Shown here piece after piece: positions 55,601 through 63,805 of a DNA stretch of 64,000 nt. A program made the position numbers and the translations under genes. The notes below the pieces were generated by a model. That model saw nothing but the letters and a program-made list of their open reading frames with translations, searched no databases and was not told the origin of the DNA. Origin of the DNA: Stieleria mannarensis (GTDB lineage: Bacteria > Planctomycetota > Planctomycetia > Pirellulales > Pirellulaceae); contig NZ_JACEHH010000020.1 in assembly GCF_014154935.1 (NCBI RefSeq), positions 62,001 through 126,000 on the forward strand, given 5' to 3'. Each line of letters opens with the position of its first letter. Within the stretch, counting starts at the first letter, position 1.

Positions 55601-58486
55601 TACCATCCCACGCGACACGAATTCGAAGTGTTCGCCCACGGCACCAGCAACCCCTGGGGCGTGGACTTTAACGATCACGGCCAAGCCTTCATCACCGCCT
55701 GTGTGATCCCGCACCTGTACCACATCATCGATGGTGCCCGCTATCAACGCCAAGGCGGACGTCATTTCAATCCCCACACCTACCGCGACATCGTCACCAT
55801 CGCCGATCACCTGCACTACCTGGGGGCGACGCCGCACGGGGGCAACAGCAAGTCGGATTCCGCTGGCGGCGGGCACGCGCACGCCGGGGCGATGATTTAT
55901 TTGGGCGACACATGGCCCGAAAAATACCGTGGCCAGCTGATGATGAACAATATTCACGGCCAACGGTTGAACGTCGATGTGTTGGAACCGGCCGGTTCAG
56001 GCTATGTCGGACGCCACGGCCCTGATTTTCTGCTGACCGGCGACCAAGCGTCACAGATTTTGAACCTCCGATACGGTCCCGATGGCAACGCGTGGATGAT
56101 CGATTGGTACGACATGCAGGCCTGTCACCGTCGCGAATCCACGCTGCACGATCGTAGCAACGGCCGGATTTATAAAATCAGCTACGGTGACGAAGTAGGC
56201 ACCGCCGCGCCGGAGATCGACCTTGCCACGGCCAGCGATCTGGAACTGGCCGAATTGACGCTTCACGCCAACGACTGGTACGTCCGCCACAGCCGACGCG
56301 TGTTGCAAGAACGGGCCGTCGAACGACCAATCGCCAGCGAAGCCGTCACGTGGCTCCGTCAAACCGCCACGACACACAGCGACGACACGCGTCGGTTGCG
56401 CGCCGCCTGGGCACTGCACGTGACCGGCAATTTGGATTCAAAGGTTTCTCTCTCCCTGATGGCTGACAAAAGCCCCTATGTCCGCGGTTGGGCGATCCAA
56501 TTGGTGATGGAATCGACCGCAGGCAACCTGTCCCCGGTATGGACACAGCAATTCGTCGACATGGCCGGCGAGGATGATTCACCGATCGTGCGGCTGTACC
56601 TCGCCTCCGCGGCCCAGAAACTGGCCTTGGATTCGCGTTGGGATTTGTTGCAGGCATTGACGTCGCACGCCGAAGACGCCGACGACCACAACCTGCCGCT
56701 GATGTATTGGTATGCGGCTGAACCGCTGGCGGATCTGGATGCCTCGCGCGCGATCGCGTTGGCGATGTCGGCGGGCGAGCGCATCCCGCTGTTGCGAGAA
56801 TTCATGCTGCGACGAATCGGCGAAAGCGGCGAGGACTCGCTGTCCGTTCTGGTGGTGGCACTCGGTGGCGCCAGCGATGCGGCCACGCAACTGACGTACC
56901 TCAACGCGATCCGGTCCTCGCTGGAAGGACGACGCCAAGTCAAGCCGCCATCGCAATGGACGCTCGTTGCGCGAAAATTGTTGTCGAGCAAGGATCATGA
57001 GGTCCGCTTGCAGGCGATCGCCCTGGGCGTCACGTTCGGCGACAAGCAAGCGCTCGCGGCGATGAGAACGCAAGTCGCCGATGCGTCCGCGCCCCTGGAA
57101 ACCCGACAAGTTGCCTTGCAGTCACTGCTGGACATGGATGATCCCGGCTTGGTTCCCACCCTGGTCGGTCTTTTGAAGGTCGACTCACCGCTGCGGGACG
57201 ACGCGATCCGGGGACTGGCACAATACGACGACGATTCCATCGCCCCAGCCTTGCTAACGGTCTATGAGCAACTCAGTCCCGCCCAGAAGCGTTCGGCGCT
57301 GGCGACGCTGTGTTCCAGGGTCGCCCCCGGCATCGCACTGCTGACGGCGATCGAGGCCGAGCAGATCCCCGGCACCGACCTGACCGCGGATCTGGTCCGT
57401 CAGTTGCAATTCTTGGACAACAAAAAAATCGATGCGATGCTGGACAACGTCTGGGGCGTCGCCCGCGAATCGGCCGCTGACAAACTGGCGATGATCGCGG
57501 AGTACACGCAACTGGTCGCGTCGACCGACCATCCGCCGGCAGACCCGGAGCTCGGCCGCGCGGTGTTTGCCAAAACCTGCATGAAGTGTCACGTCCTGTA
57601 CGGCGTCGGGTTCAAAGTCGGACCGGACCTGACCGGATCGAATCGCGCGAACTTGGAGTACCTGTTGTCCAACATCGTCGACCCCAGCGCCGTGATGGCC
57701 AAAGAATACGTGCCGACAGTGGTCTTGGTCGATGACGGACGCGTGGTCAACGGGCTGGTCAAGGCCGAAGACGAGTTCTCGCTGACGATCCAAACCTCCG
57801 ATGCCGTCGTTGTCATCCCCAAAGACGAAATCGAACAACGAGCGACGGCCGACAAATCGATGATGCCCGACGATCAGTTGAAACAGTTCTCGCCACACGA
57901 AGTCCGTTCGCTGATCGCCTACCTGCGCGGAAAACAACAGGTGCCGATGCGGGCGACCAAAGAGAATGCCGCGGCGTTCTTCAACGGGACCGATCTGACG
58001 CACTGGAATGGCGATCCGTCCCTGTGGTCGGTCGAAGACGGGGAATTGGTCGGGCGGACCGACGGGCTGCAACGCAACGATTGGATTGTCAGTGATCTGT
58101 CGGTCGCGGATTTTCGATTGACCGTCGAGGTCAAACTGGTCGACAACGCCGGCAACAGCGGGATCCAGTTCCGCAGCCACGCACACGACGGCGAAGTTTC
58201 CGGATACCAAGCCGACATCGGCCCCGGATGGTGGGGCAAGCTGTACGAAGAACACGGACGCAAGTTGCTGTGGGACCAATCCGGCGAGTCGCACGTCAAA
58301 CCGGGCGAGTGGAACAAGTATGAAATCGTCGCCCGCGGACACCACATCCAGACATTCCTCAACGACCAGCCCTGCGTCGAGTTGCACGATCCCGACGGCG
58401 CCGAAACCGGCATCATCGCCTTCCAACTTCACAGCGGCGGCAAGACCGAAGTTCGATTCCGCAATCTGAAGCTGGAGGTGTTGTGA
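52655..58486 (+). CDS. Giant exported fusion: FG-GAP propeller, carbohydrate-binding-like, PVC dehydrogenase, HEAT, heme-binding, DUF1080
   Basis: 1943 residues from ATG 52655 ('MRKSSLVNHSRPVLWIAASI', signal peptide). Domains in order: FG-GAP/VCBS-like repeats (~50-420; 'GDINGDGINDVVYGPYWF', 'DVDGDGDNDIITSDSA'); two beta-sandwich, carbohydrate-binding-like domains (~460-605 and ~630-785); a PVC-type membrane-bound dehydrogenase propeller (~800-1180; 'IAMALDDRGRVWIAEAYEYP'); HEAT-like repeats (~1190-1615); a heme-binding segment with C1642-M-K-C-H1646; and a C-terminal DUF1080/3-keto-glycoside hydrolase-like domain (~1770-1943; 'FFNGTDLTHWNGDPSLWSVE'). Likely binds and oxidises or cleaves sugars outside the cytoplasm. 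Units usually found as separate proteins are joined here. Confidence 0.9.
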   Translation: MRKSSLVNHSRPVLWIAASIIAVSIATMIDSHGLSAADGPTLHQFQRQQLTGTYFSEGVSAGDINGDGINDVVYGPYWFAGPDYQTKHEIYSPVPQDMNRYADHFFSWIYDFDQDGWNDIFVVGFPGTPAYVYENPKQDGLDAHWKKHQVFDWVSNESPELIDLLGDDRPELVCTRDGFFGFATIDADDPFGTWQFHAISPQVTATRFGHGLGIGDVNGDDRLDIIHPKGWYEQPESDALTSRWMHHDVRLCGGSGGAEMYAYDVDGDGDNDIITSDSAHNFGLSWFEQIVDGDKRTFKQHQIMGSHPSENKYGVLFSEPHSVELADIDGDGLKDIVTGKTYWSHHRQSPMWDAGAVVYWFRLVRGVDGIDWVPYQADGEAGIGRQVVVKDLDADGNPDIIVGGMKGAHVLKHTQHPVSQDRWLAAQPKPYQGPKPPSAEGATAKRGPKSKIDPKTARAAGAIEGESLKFRASGGDARPQDMSNFKADNWSGKSQLWWTDAKPGDTLTIQLPPVTGVVDLEVVLTCAVDYGIVQLSLDDQPLGEPIDLFDRQVITTGVLSYPKLTLKGNKHTLGVTIVGANPTAKKAYMFALDYLRIKKSDGSYVAGAAAGKTTADDASATSGIRPKNRDGRVLNLDFETGTLDDWTATGTAFDGQPIKGDTVHARRQDMHSNHDGQFWIGGYEKVGDEPTGTLTSAPFIVSQPYASYLANGGDHESTRVELLRKDSGRVFYQSNGTNSETMRRVIVDLRAHVGKEVMVRLVDEYTGGWGHVNFDDFRLHANAPARPTPAMVALTADEYPHAGLEAQQAADAMRVPDGFHVTVGAAEPDVKQPIAMALDDRGRVWIAEAYEYPTRAKGDVGRDRILIFEDTDNDGSLDQSKVFAEGLNLVSGLEVGFGGVWVGAAPYLMFIPDKDGDDVPDSDPQILLDGWGYQDTHETLNAFIWGPDGWLYGCHGVFTHSRVGKPGTPDDQRTPINCGVWRYHPTRHEFEVFAHGTSNPWGVDFNDHGQAFITACVIPHLYHIIDGARYQRQGGRHFNPHTYRDIVTIADHLHYLGATPHGGNSKSDSAGGGHAHAGAMIYLGDTWPEKYRGQLMMNNIHGQRLNVDVLEPAGSGYVGRHGPDFLLTGDQASQILNLRYGPDGNAWMIDWYDMQACHRRESTLHDRSNGRIYKISYGDEVGTAAPEIDLATASDLELAELTLHANDWYVRHSRRVLQERAVERPIASEAVTWLRQTATTHSDDTRRLRAAWALHVTGNLDSKVSLSLMADKSPYVRGWAIQLVMESTAGNLSPVWTQQFVDMAGEDDSPIVRLYLASAAQKLALDSRWDLLQALTSHAEDADDHNLPLMYWYAAEPLADLDASRAIALAMSAGERIPLLREFMLRRIGESGEDSLSVLVVALGGASDAATQLTYLNAIRSSLEGRRQVKPPSQWTLVARKLLSSKDHEVRLQAIALGVTFGDKQALAAMRTQVADASAPLETRQVALQSLLDMDDPGLVPTLVGLLKVDSPLRDDAIRGLAQYDDDSIAPALLTVYEQLSPAQKRSALATLCSRVAPGIALLTAIEAEQIPGTDLTADLVRQLQFLDNKKIDAMLDNVWGVARESAADKLAMIAEYTQLVASTDHPPADPELGRAVFAKTCMKCHVLYGVGFKVGPDLTGSNRANLEYLLSNIVDPSAVMAKEYVPTVVLVDDGRVVNGLVKAEDEFSLTIQTSDAVVVIPKDEIEQRATADKSMMPDDQLKQFSPHEVRSLIAYLRGKQQVPMRATKENAAAFFNGTDLTHWNGDPSLWSVEDGELVGRTDGLQRNDWIVSDLSVADFRLTVEVKLVDNAGNSGIQFRSHAHDGEVSGYQADIGPGWWGKLYEEHGRKLLWDQSGESHVKPGEWNKYEIVARGHHIQTFLNDQPCVELHDPDGAETGIIAFQLHSGGKTEVRFRNLKLEVL

Positions 58487-59131
58487 ATATTTGGCCGCGG
58501 GGTTTTGACGGCTTCGATTCCGCTGAACTGCCTTGCGATCAGCTGTCCGCCCGGGGCATTTTATCATTCTGTGTGCGAATCATTCTGCCAACCTTCCCAG
58601 TGTCCCCGTCGTGTCGGGGCGAGAGGTAGGAAGATTTTGGAGGTAGGAAAATTGGCGAGACTCGATGGAGAGCGCAATTCATCATCTTCTTACCTCCGAA
58701 ATCTTCTTACCCTTTTTCCGCAGGCCGTTAAGGAACGGGACTAAGTGCGCAAACCGGTTGAGACCAGTTCAGTTTTTCCGCCGAACCCTACCGCATGAAA
58801 CAAGGCTCGTGAAACTGGCAATCGCCGATCGTTCGACTGCGGATTCTGCCCCCTCGGACGCCTTTCGGCCACAGCACTCGGCACCTTTTCTCTCCCCCGC
58901 CCGTCCTGCAACCCTCGCAATCGGCAATCTTTCACAGGATTCACCAGAAACCGGGCCGTGATTGGCTTCAGCCGCATTTTGCAAATGAACTGACGTGGGT
59001 GATTTGCCGATCACCATAGTAAGGACACATGCACGGGTGTATGTGCGAAACGATGGGATCGACGCTCGGCGGAGCCACTCGATCGCCCTCGCGAAACGCC
59101 ATCGAAACACAAACCGCAATGGAATGCCACG
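58487..59131. other. Intergenic region with R3 repeats
   Basis: 645 nt. The left 230 nt hold R3 copies (58551-58590 and the inverted pair 58623-58712). The rest (58740-59131) has no convincing gene and no obvious promoter; it should contain the leader of the GTG-started gene at 59132. Confidence 0.55.
58623..58712. repeat. Inverted pair of R3-type repeats
   Basis: GAGGTAGGAAGATTTTGGAG plus a second GGTAGGAAAAT unit on the left, and CATCTTCTTACCTCC plus ATCTTCTTACC on the right. The two arms are ~30 nt apart and could form a long hairpin. Confidence 0.65.
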
Positions 59132-60493
59132 GTGAAAACGAATCATCTCATTTGGATTTCGGTGGCAGCGTTAGCCATTTCCACCGCATCCCCGTCCGAC
59201 GCCCAGGTCCCGACCGAGGCCCCGGTACCGACCATCTGGCGGTTCATCGGAATCCCTCAGGGCATCCAAAAAATCCGTGACGTGACGACCAACCGGCGTG
59301 GGAACCATCCCGGTCTGGAACGAAAACCGCCGCTGAAACGCATCGCCGACCCGGCCAACCTGGAATCGCCCAACCCGGCGATCAAAGCGGCGGCGGAGAT
59401 CAAGCAAGCCGAGGACTTGAAGGCCCAGAAGATCAAGGCGATCAAGTTCCTGGCCGACATGGGCTGTGGATGCTACGACAAGGAAGGCAAGATCACCGAC
59501 GCCCTGCTGGCAGCCATGGATGACTGCACGCCGGACGTGCGATTGGCCGCGATCGAAGCGATCGAAACGGCAGCCAATGGCGAAGGGTGCAGCAAGTGCG
59601 GATCGACGTCCTGCTGCAGCGAAAAGGTCACCAAGCGGTTGAGCGAAATCGCTTACGAACGCGACGACAGCGGTTGCCACTTGGAGCCCAATGCGGACGT
59701 TCGTGCCGCCGCGGCGAAAGCCCTGTGCGTGTGCTGCCCGAACCGAGCGACCGGCCCGATCGAGGAAGATGTGCCCGAAGAGTTGATTCCGCCGCCGGTC
59801 GTCCCGGATCCGATTTCCGGTGAAGGTGCCGAGCAGCCAGAGGGAATTCAAGGCGAAGGTGCCGGTGCCGAAGTGCTGGAAGCCCCGATTGAAGAAGACG
59901 ACACAGAAGCCGAAAGCGGCGCCGCCGGTGTCGAGACGACCACGACGGCGGAAGGGTTGAAACTGTTTCAAGCCGCCAAGGTAGAACGGTCGGAAGTCGA
60001 AGTCGGTCAGGTCAAAATGATCGGCGGCATGGCGATCCAGCCCGTGACGATCACCCCGGTCACCGCAACGTCCGACGTTCAAACAGCCCGACCCGCCGGT
60101 CAACCGGTCTCGTTGTCGCTCAGTGACAATGCGGCCAAGCCCCAGTCGACGGTGAAGCAAAAGACTCAGGCATTGCCGATGCCGGTCGCACTGCCCATCA
60201 AAAAGGCCGCCAAAGTCGATCACGCTCGTATCGCCCCCAAACCGGCCGCACGAAAGAACGTCATTGCCACGGTGGTCGGAGTCGATCAGAAATCGGGCCG
60301 CGTCATCTTGCGAAGCGGCCAAGCCATGCGGCCCGGAGCCTCGGTCACCGTGTACCACCAATACCTGACCGGCGAACGCTTGGTCGCACACCTGCTGATC
60401 AACAGCGTCAATGGGAGCCAGTCGGTCGCCACCGTCACCGACCCGTCAAGTTTGACGAAGATCCACACCGGCGACCGAGCCGTGTGCTTCTAA
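59132..60493 (+). CDS. Exported hypothetical protein with HEAT-like segment
   Basis: 453 residues from GTG 59132, beginning with a signal peptide ('HLIWISVAALAISTASPSDA'). Residues ~85-205 look like HEAT repeats: 'KIKAIKFLADMGCGCYDKEG', 'DDCTPDVRLAAIEAIETAAN' and 'NADVRAAAAKALCVCC', with several Cys pairs (CGC, CSKC, CC, CVCC) that could bind metal or form disulfides. An acidic Pro/Glu/Ala-rich middle follows. The C-terminal ~80 residues are beta-rich ('VVGVDQKSGRVILRSGQAMR'). No family name is assigned. A strong terminator follows, so it is monocistronic. Confidence 0.68.
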   Translation: MKTNHLIWISVAALAISTASPSDAQVPTEAPVPTIWRFIGIPQGIQKIRDVTTNRRGNHPGLERKPPLKRIADPANLESPNPAIKAAAEIKQAEDLKAQKIKAIKFLADMGCGCYDKEGKITDALLAAMDDCTPDVRLAAIEAIETAANGEGCSKCGSTSCCSEKVTKRLSEIAYERDDSGCHLEPNADVRAAAAKALCVCCPNRATGPIEEDVPEELIPPPVVPDPISGEGAEQPEGIQGEGAGAEVLEAPIEEDDTEAESGAAGVETTTTAEGLKLFQAAKVERSEVEVGQVKMIGGMAIQPVTITPVTATSDVQTARPAGQPVSLSLSDNAAKPQSTVKQKTQALPMPVALPIKKAAKVDHARIAPKPAARKNVIATVVGVDQKSGRVILRSGQAMRPGASVTVYHQYLTGERLVAHLLINSVNGSQSVATVTDPSSLTKIHTGDRAVCF

Positions 60494-60520
60494 GCCACGA
60501 ACGAAAATCGAAATCATCGA

Positions 60521-60553
60521 AAAGCGTCAGCGGACCCGCTGACGCTTTTTTTA
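60521..60553 (+). terminator. Intrinsic terminator
   Basis: AAAGCGTCAGC, loop GGACCC, GCTGACGCTTTTTTT: a perfect 11-bp stem followed by a T-run, 28 nt after the stop at 60493. Confidence 0.92.
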
Positions 60554-60660
60554 TTGGCGAGTAGCTGGGACGGTCTGACAGAAAAATAGGGGGCAGAAAA
60601 ATGGACGCCCGGGAGAGAATGAGGACAGGAAAATGGGTGACAAGAACTAAGACTCAAGAC

Positions 60661-61767
60661 TCAAAAGCGAAACGTCTTCTGCGTCTTCGGCCGAATCGTG
60701 GCAATCGCGGTGGCGTCGGCCAGATTGATCGCAGACGTCGCCGCCCAGGCGCGGAGATCGTTTGCCGGTGCGGGGGGAGCGATCACGTCGACTTCGCTCA
60801 AGGACCTTGGCAGGGCTTGGCAGAGTGACTTGGCCAATCGTTTGGCGCCGCTTCGTCCGGCATCGTCATTGTCGGCGATGATCGCAAGTCGCCGGGGCTG
60901 GTGCCGGTGGATGTAGCGGTCGACGAAGAAGGTGGACGCGCTGCAGCTGGCCCGTCCGATCGCCCACAAGCCTGACGTGATCGCCGCCGCGGTGTCCGAG
61001 GCTCCTTCGGTGATATAAAGCGTCTCCTGAGTTTCTGTCGCGGTGCTTGGTCCGGCGGTCCGACGGGCGACAAAGATCCCGCTTTGGCTACCGCGTCGTG
61101 ACCATTTGGAGTTCCGTTTTTGCGTCCAAGGCAATCCACTGATGCGAACTCCGATCACCTGGTCGTGTTCGTTTCGCATCGGCCACGTGCTACTGTTGCC
61201 ATCAGTCGTCACACCGACCCGAAGCCTCTGCAGGGCGTGCTCCGAAACCGTCAGCTGTTCGGCAAGCCGGCGGCGGGTGGCTGCATCAATGCGGCGATGG
61301 GCGTCGCGGGCGAAGGTGGTGTGCGCGTCGATCGCTTCGGCAGACTGGTCGATGGGGATCGAGCCTGTTGAGCAGGACGATGGAGCCGCAGCGGTCCGGC
61401 TGCGGAGACTGCCGACGGTCGGTCGGACGCCCACCGCATCGGCCAGGAAAGCCAGCGATTCGGCAAAGGAACAGCCCAGCCACCAGCGCAGCGTGGCGAT
61501 CCCGTCACCGGGGCGGATCGCACTGCCGCGGGTAAAGCAGCGTCGGCAATGGACCGCCCCACGTTGCGGAAGATCGCGAAAGGCTGCGAATCGGTCGCGC
61601 CCGCCGCACTTGGGACAGGGGTGGTTGCGGCCATCCAAAACGGCGGCCGGGATGCCGGCGGAACTAAGGATCTCGCCCCACCCCCCCATCGCAGCTCGGC
61701 GAAGTTCATCGACGTCGAAGTACGGCATCACAGCTTGAATAAGTGGGGGGCGTTCCAGTGAAGACAT
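60661..61767 (-). CDS. Orphan primase-like protein (primase zinc-ribbon plus Toprim)
   Basis: 368 residues from ATG 61767 ('SSLERPPLIQAVMPYFDVDE'). A zinc ribbon near residues 45-85 has 'HPCPKCGGRDRFAAF' and 'GAVHCRRCFT', the pattern of phage P4-type and plasmid primases. A Toprim domain near 220-330 shows 'LYITEGASDTAAA' (Glu) and 'RRLAIIADNDDAGRSGAKRL' (D-x-D-D). No helicase domain is present and no replication or phage genes are adjacent, so it may be a domesticated or stranded mobile-element gene. Homologues were not searched; DNA-priming activity is inferred from the domains. Confidence 0.78.
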   Translation of the reverse strand: MSSLERPPLIQAVMPYFDVDELRRAAMGGWGEILSSAGIPAAVLDGRNHPCPKCGGRDRFAAFRDLPQRGAVHCRRCFTRGSAIRPGDGIATLRWWLGCSFAESLAFLADAVGVRPTVGSLRSRTAAAPSSCSTGSIPIDQSAEAIDAHTTFARDAHRRIDAATRRRLAEQLTVSEHALQRLRVGVTTDGNSSTWPMRNEHDQVIGVRISGLPWTQKRNSKWSRRGSQSGIFVARRTAGPSTATETQETLYITEGASDTAAAITSGLWAIGRASCSASTFFVDRYIHRHQPRRLAIIADNDDAGRSGAKRLAKSLCQALPRSLSEVDVIAPPAPANDLRAWAATSAINLADATAIATIRPKTQKTFRF

Positions 61768-62173
61768 CACCCTTCCCTCTGGGAGGGGCGCGGAGGAGTG
61801 AGCGCTCGGAGCGGGGAGGGTTTGCTGTGGCTCAGTGATACCCAACTGCCACCGCTCGATCCTCCCCTCGCTACGCTCGACCCTCCCTTCCGGGGAGGGT
61901 TAAGTCTTAACTTGATGCACATGCCCCTCGCTGCGCCCGATTCACCCTGCCAGGGAGGGTGAATTTGGAAACCGCATGAACTCTGGCTGGGCGGGGGGCA
62001 ATGGATCGATGGCATCACGTCTGCACTTGATGTCTACGCCTCCTCCACCAGTTTCGGCACCGCGCAATCGAACGTTTGACCCCCATTCAAATCGTTCACT
62101 TGACCCGGATCGTAGCGGTCGCCACGTTTTGCCTCCCATCTTCAATCGCACGGCCGGCTGCTACACTTCGGCC
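61768..62173. repeat. Intergenic region with GGGAGGGT/ACCCTCCC repeats
   Basis: From 61770 to 61966 there are several CCCTCCC and GGGAGGG blocks, including CCCTCCCTTCCGGGGAGGGT (61882 region) and TTCACCCTGCCAGGGAGGGTGAA (61939 region), the latter a near-perfect palindrome. 61967-62173 holds nothing recognised; the reading frame open from 61976 is only the upstream extension of queA. Confidence 0.6.
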
Positions 62174-63277
62174 ATGAGCGAAATCGATTTCTATGACTAC
62201 GAATTACCCCGCGAGCGGATCGCCCAGGAACCCCTGGCGACCCGCAGCGACGCCCGGCTGATGTTAGTCCATCGCAGCAGTGGCGAGATCGAACACCACT
62301 ATGTCCGCGATCTGCCGGACCTGTTGCGCAGCGAGGACACCCTGGTGCTGAACGACAGCCGCGTCATCCCGGCGCGAATGGTCGGGTTCCGCACGCGGAC
62401 CCAAGGTCGCTGGCAGGGACTGTTTTTGCGTGAAGACGCCGAAACGGGGATCTGGGAGGTGTTGACCAAAACCCGCGGCAAACTGGTTCCCGGGGAAACG
62501 ATCACGATTGAAGACCGCAACGGGTTGCCCGGCATGCGGCTGGAAGTGGTCGCGCGGACCGAACACGGGCACATGCTCGTGTTGCCTCGTCCCCCCGCCG
62601 ATCGTCTGGCATTCGCAGGCGATGAGACCGAATTGTCAGAATCCGCCAGCGCCGATCAGTGGCTCAATCGTTTCGGACGCGTGCCGCTGCCGCCGTACAT
62701 TCGCGACGGGCACATGGTCGATGCCGACGTGTCCAACTACCAAACCGTGTTTGCCAAGACGCCCGGCAGCGTGGCCGCGCCGACCGCCGGGCTGCATTTC
62801 ACCCCCAGCCTGCTCGGCCAGATCGCCGACGGTGGCACCGAGACCGCATCGGTGACGCTACACGTGGGGCTGGGAACGTTCCGCCCAATCAGCACCGCGA
62901 CGCTGTCGGAGCACGAGATGCATACCGAGTGGGGACAGATCACCGAAGAAAACGCCGACTTGATCGTCCAGCGACGGGCCGCCGGCGGCCGCTGTGTTGC
63001 CGTCGGCACGACCAGCGTGCGTGTGCTCGAGAGTGCCGCGGCGGAGCTTTCGGGCGACCTGCGGGCTTGGACTTCGACGACTGATCTGTTCATCCGCCCG
63101 CCCTATCAATTCAAGATCGTCGACGCGTTGATGACCAATTTCCACCTGCCCAAAAGCACGTTGCTGGTGCTCGTCAGCGCCTTTGCCACCCGCGAGTTGA
63201 TTCTCGAGGCGTATGCTAAAGCGATCGAGAACGAATACCGTTTCTTCAGCTATGGGGATGCGATGCTGATCGTGTAG
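62174..63277 (+). CDS. queA: S-adenosylmethionine:tRNA ribosyltransferase-isomerase QueA
   Basis: 367 residues from ATG 62174 ('MSEIDFYDYELPRERIAQEP'), the canonical family start; the upstream in-frame extension to 61976 is rejected. QueA transfers the ribosyl group of SAM to preQ1 in tRNA, giving epoxyqueuosine, in the cytoplasm. Signature segments are 'DTLVLNDSRVIPARMVGFR', 'FAKTPGSVAAPTAGLHF', 'VTLHVGLGTFRPI', 'RCVAVGTTSVRVLESA' and 'YQFKIVDALMTNFHLPKSTL'. Length is normal. No other queuosine genes are adjacent. Its 3' end overlaps the convergent membrane-protein gene by about 32 nt. Confidence 0.97.
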   Translation: MSEIDFYDYELPRERIAQEPLATRSDARLMLVHRSSGEIEHHYVRDLPDLLRSEDTLVLNDSRVIPARMVGFRTRTQGRWQGLFLREDAETGIWEVLTKTRGKLVPGETITIEDRNGLPGMRLEVVARTEHGHMLVLPRPPADRLAFAGDETELSESASADQWLNRFGRVPLPPYIRDGHMVDADVSNYQTVFAKTPGSVAAPTAGLHFTPSLLGQIADGGTETASVTLHVGLGTFRPISTATLSEHEMHTEWGQITEENADLIVQRRAAGGRCVAVGTTSVRVLESAAAELSGDLRAWTSTTDLFIRPPYQFKIVDALMTNFHLPKSTLLVLVSAFATRELILEAYAKAIENEYRFFSYGDAMLIV

Positions 63278-63671
63278 CCCGCGTCCCGATCAACAGCACC
63301 ACGATCGCGGGAATCATCATGAATCCCGCCCAGCCGTGAATCGACATCAGTGAATGCATCTGGTGGGTCGATGGAACCGGCAGCATGCACAGGAACACGG
63401 TGGCGATCGCGACCAGCCCGGCCGCCACCGTCGCCAGGTAGCCCAAGATCTGTAACCAGGACGTCGTCCGCTTGGCCGGCAGATACCTCAAGAAGAACAA
63501 CGCGAACACCGGCAACCCCATCACCAGCACTCCGCTGGCCATCATGTGTGCCAGCAACGCCTGGCCGTCGAGGGTTTGCTCATCCATGGCGGCCGGCCAA
63601 GAAGTGAACACCAGCACGGCAACCACCATCACCAGTGCCACAAGCAAGATTCGATCGATCCAAACCAGCAT
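63246..63671 (-). CDS. Small four-helix membrane protein, function unknown
   Basis: 141 residues from ATG 63671 ('MLVWIDRILLVALVMV'); a longer frame upstream to 63770 overlaps the R4 repeat and is not favoured. Four hydrophobic segments are visible: ~6-24, ~40-62 ('ALLAHMMASGVLVMGLPVFA'), ~72-95 and ~108-128 ('HGWAGFMMIPAIVVLLIG'). His residues in helices 2 and 4 ('LLAHMMASG', 'MHSLMSIHGW') hint at a heme- or metal-binding cytochrome-b-like bundle. It converges on and overlaps queA. Family not identified. Confidence 0.62.
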   Translation of the reverse strand: MLVWIDRILLVALVMVVAVLVFTSWPAAMDEQTLDGQALLAHMMASGVLVMGLPVFALFFLRYLPAKRTTSWLQILGYLATVAAGLVAIATVFLCMLPVPSTHQMHSLMSIHGWAGFMMIPAIVVLLIGTRATRSASHPHS

Positions 63672-63713
63672 CAGAACAGACGCCTTGTTAATAAAGGGGA
63701 AAGGGAGATTAAA

Positions 63714-63767
63714 GCAACCGTTGGTGTCTGGCCTTGAGGCGATTCCCGTCGCTGCATTCGCAGCGAC
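63714..63767. repeat. 54-bp dispersed repeat, family R4 (copy 2)
   Basis: GCAACCGTTGGTGTCTGGCC and the following 34 nt, matching 50986-51039. It lies upstream of the membrane-protein gene and downstream of msrB, in an intergenic position. Confidence 0.65.
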
Positions 63768-63805
63768 CATGGCGGCTAAAGCCTGTGCATCAACGCTTCT
63801 GCCCG

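Noticed and set aside
61976-62173. An N-terminal extension of queA
   Set aside because: The canonical family start is at 62174; the extension is Ser/Pro/Arg-rich and unlike any QueA.
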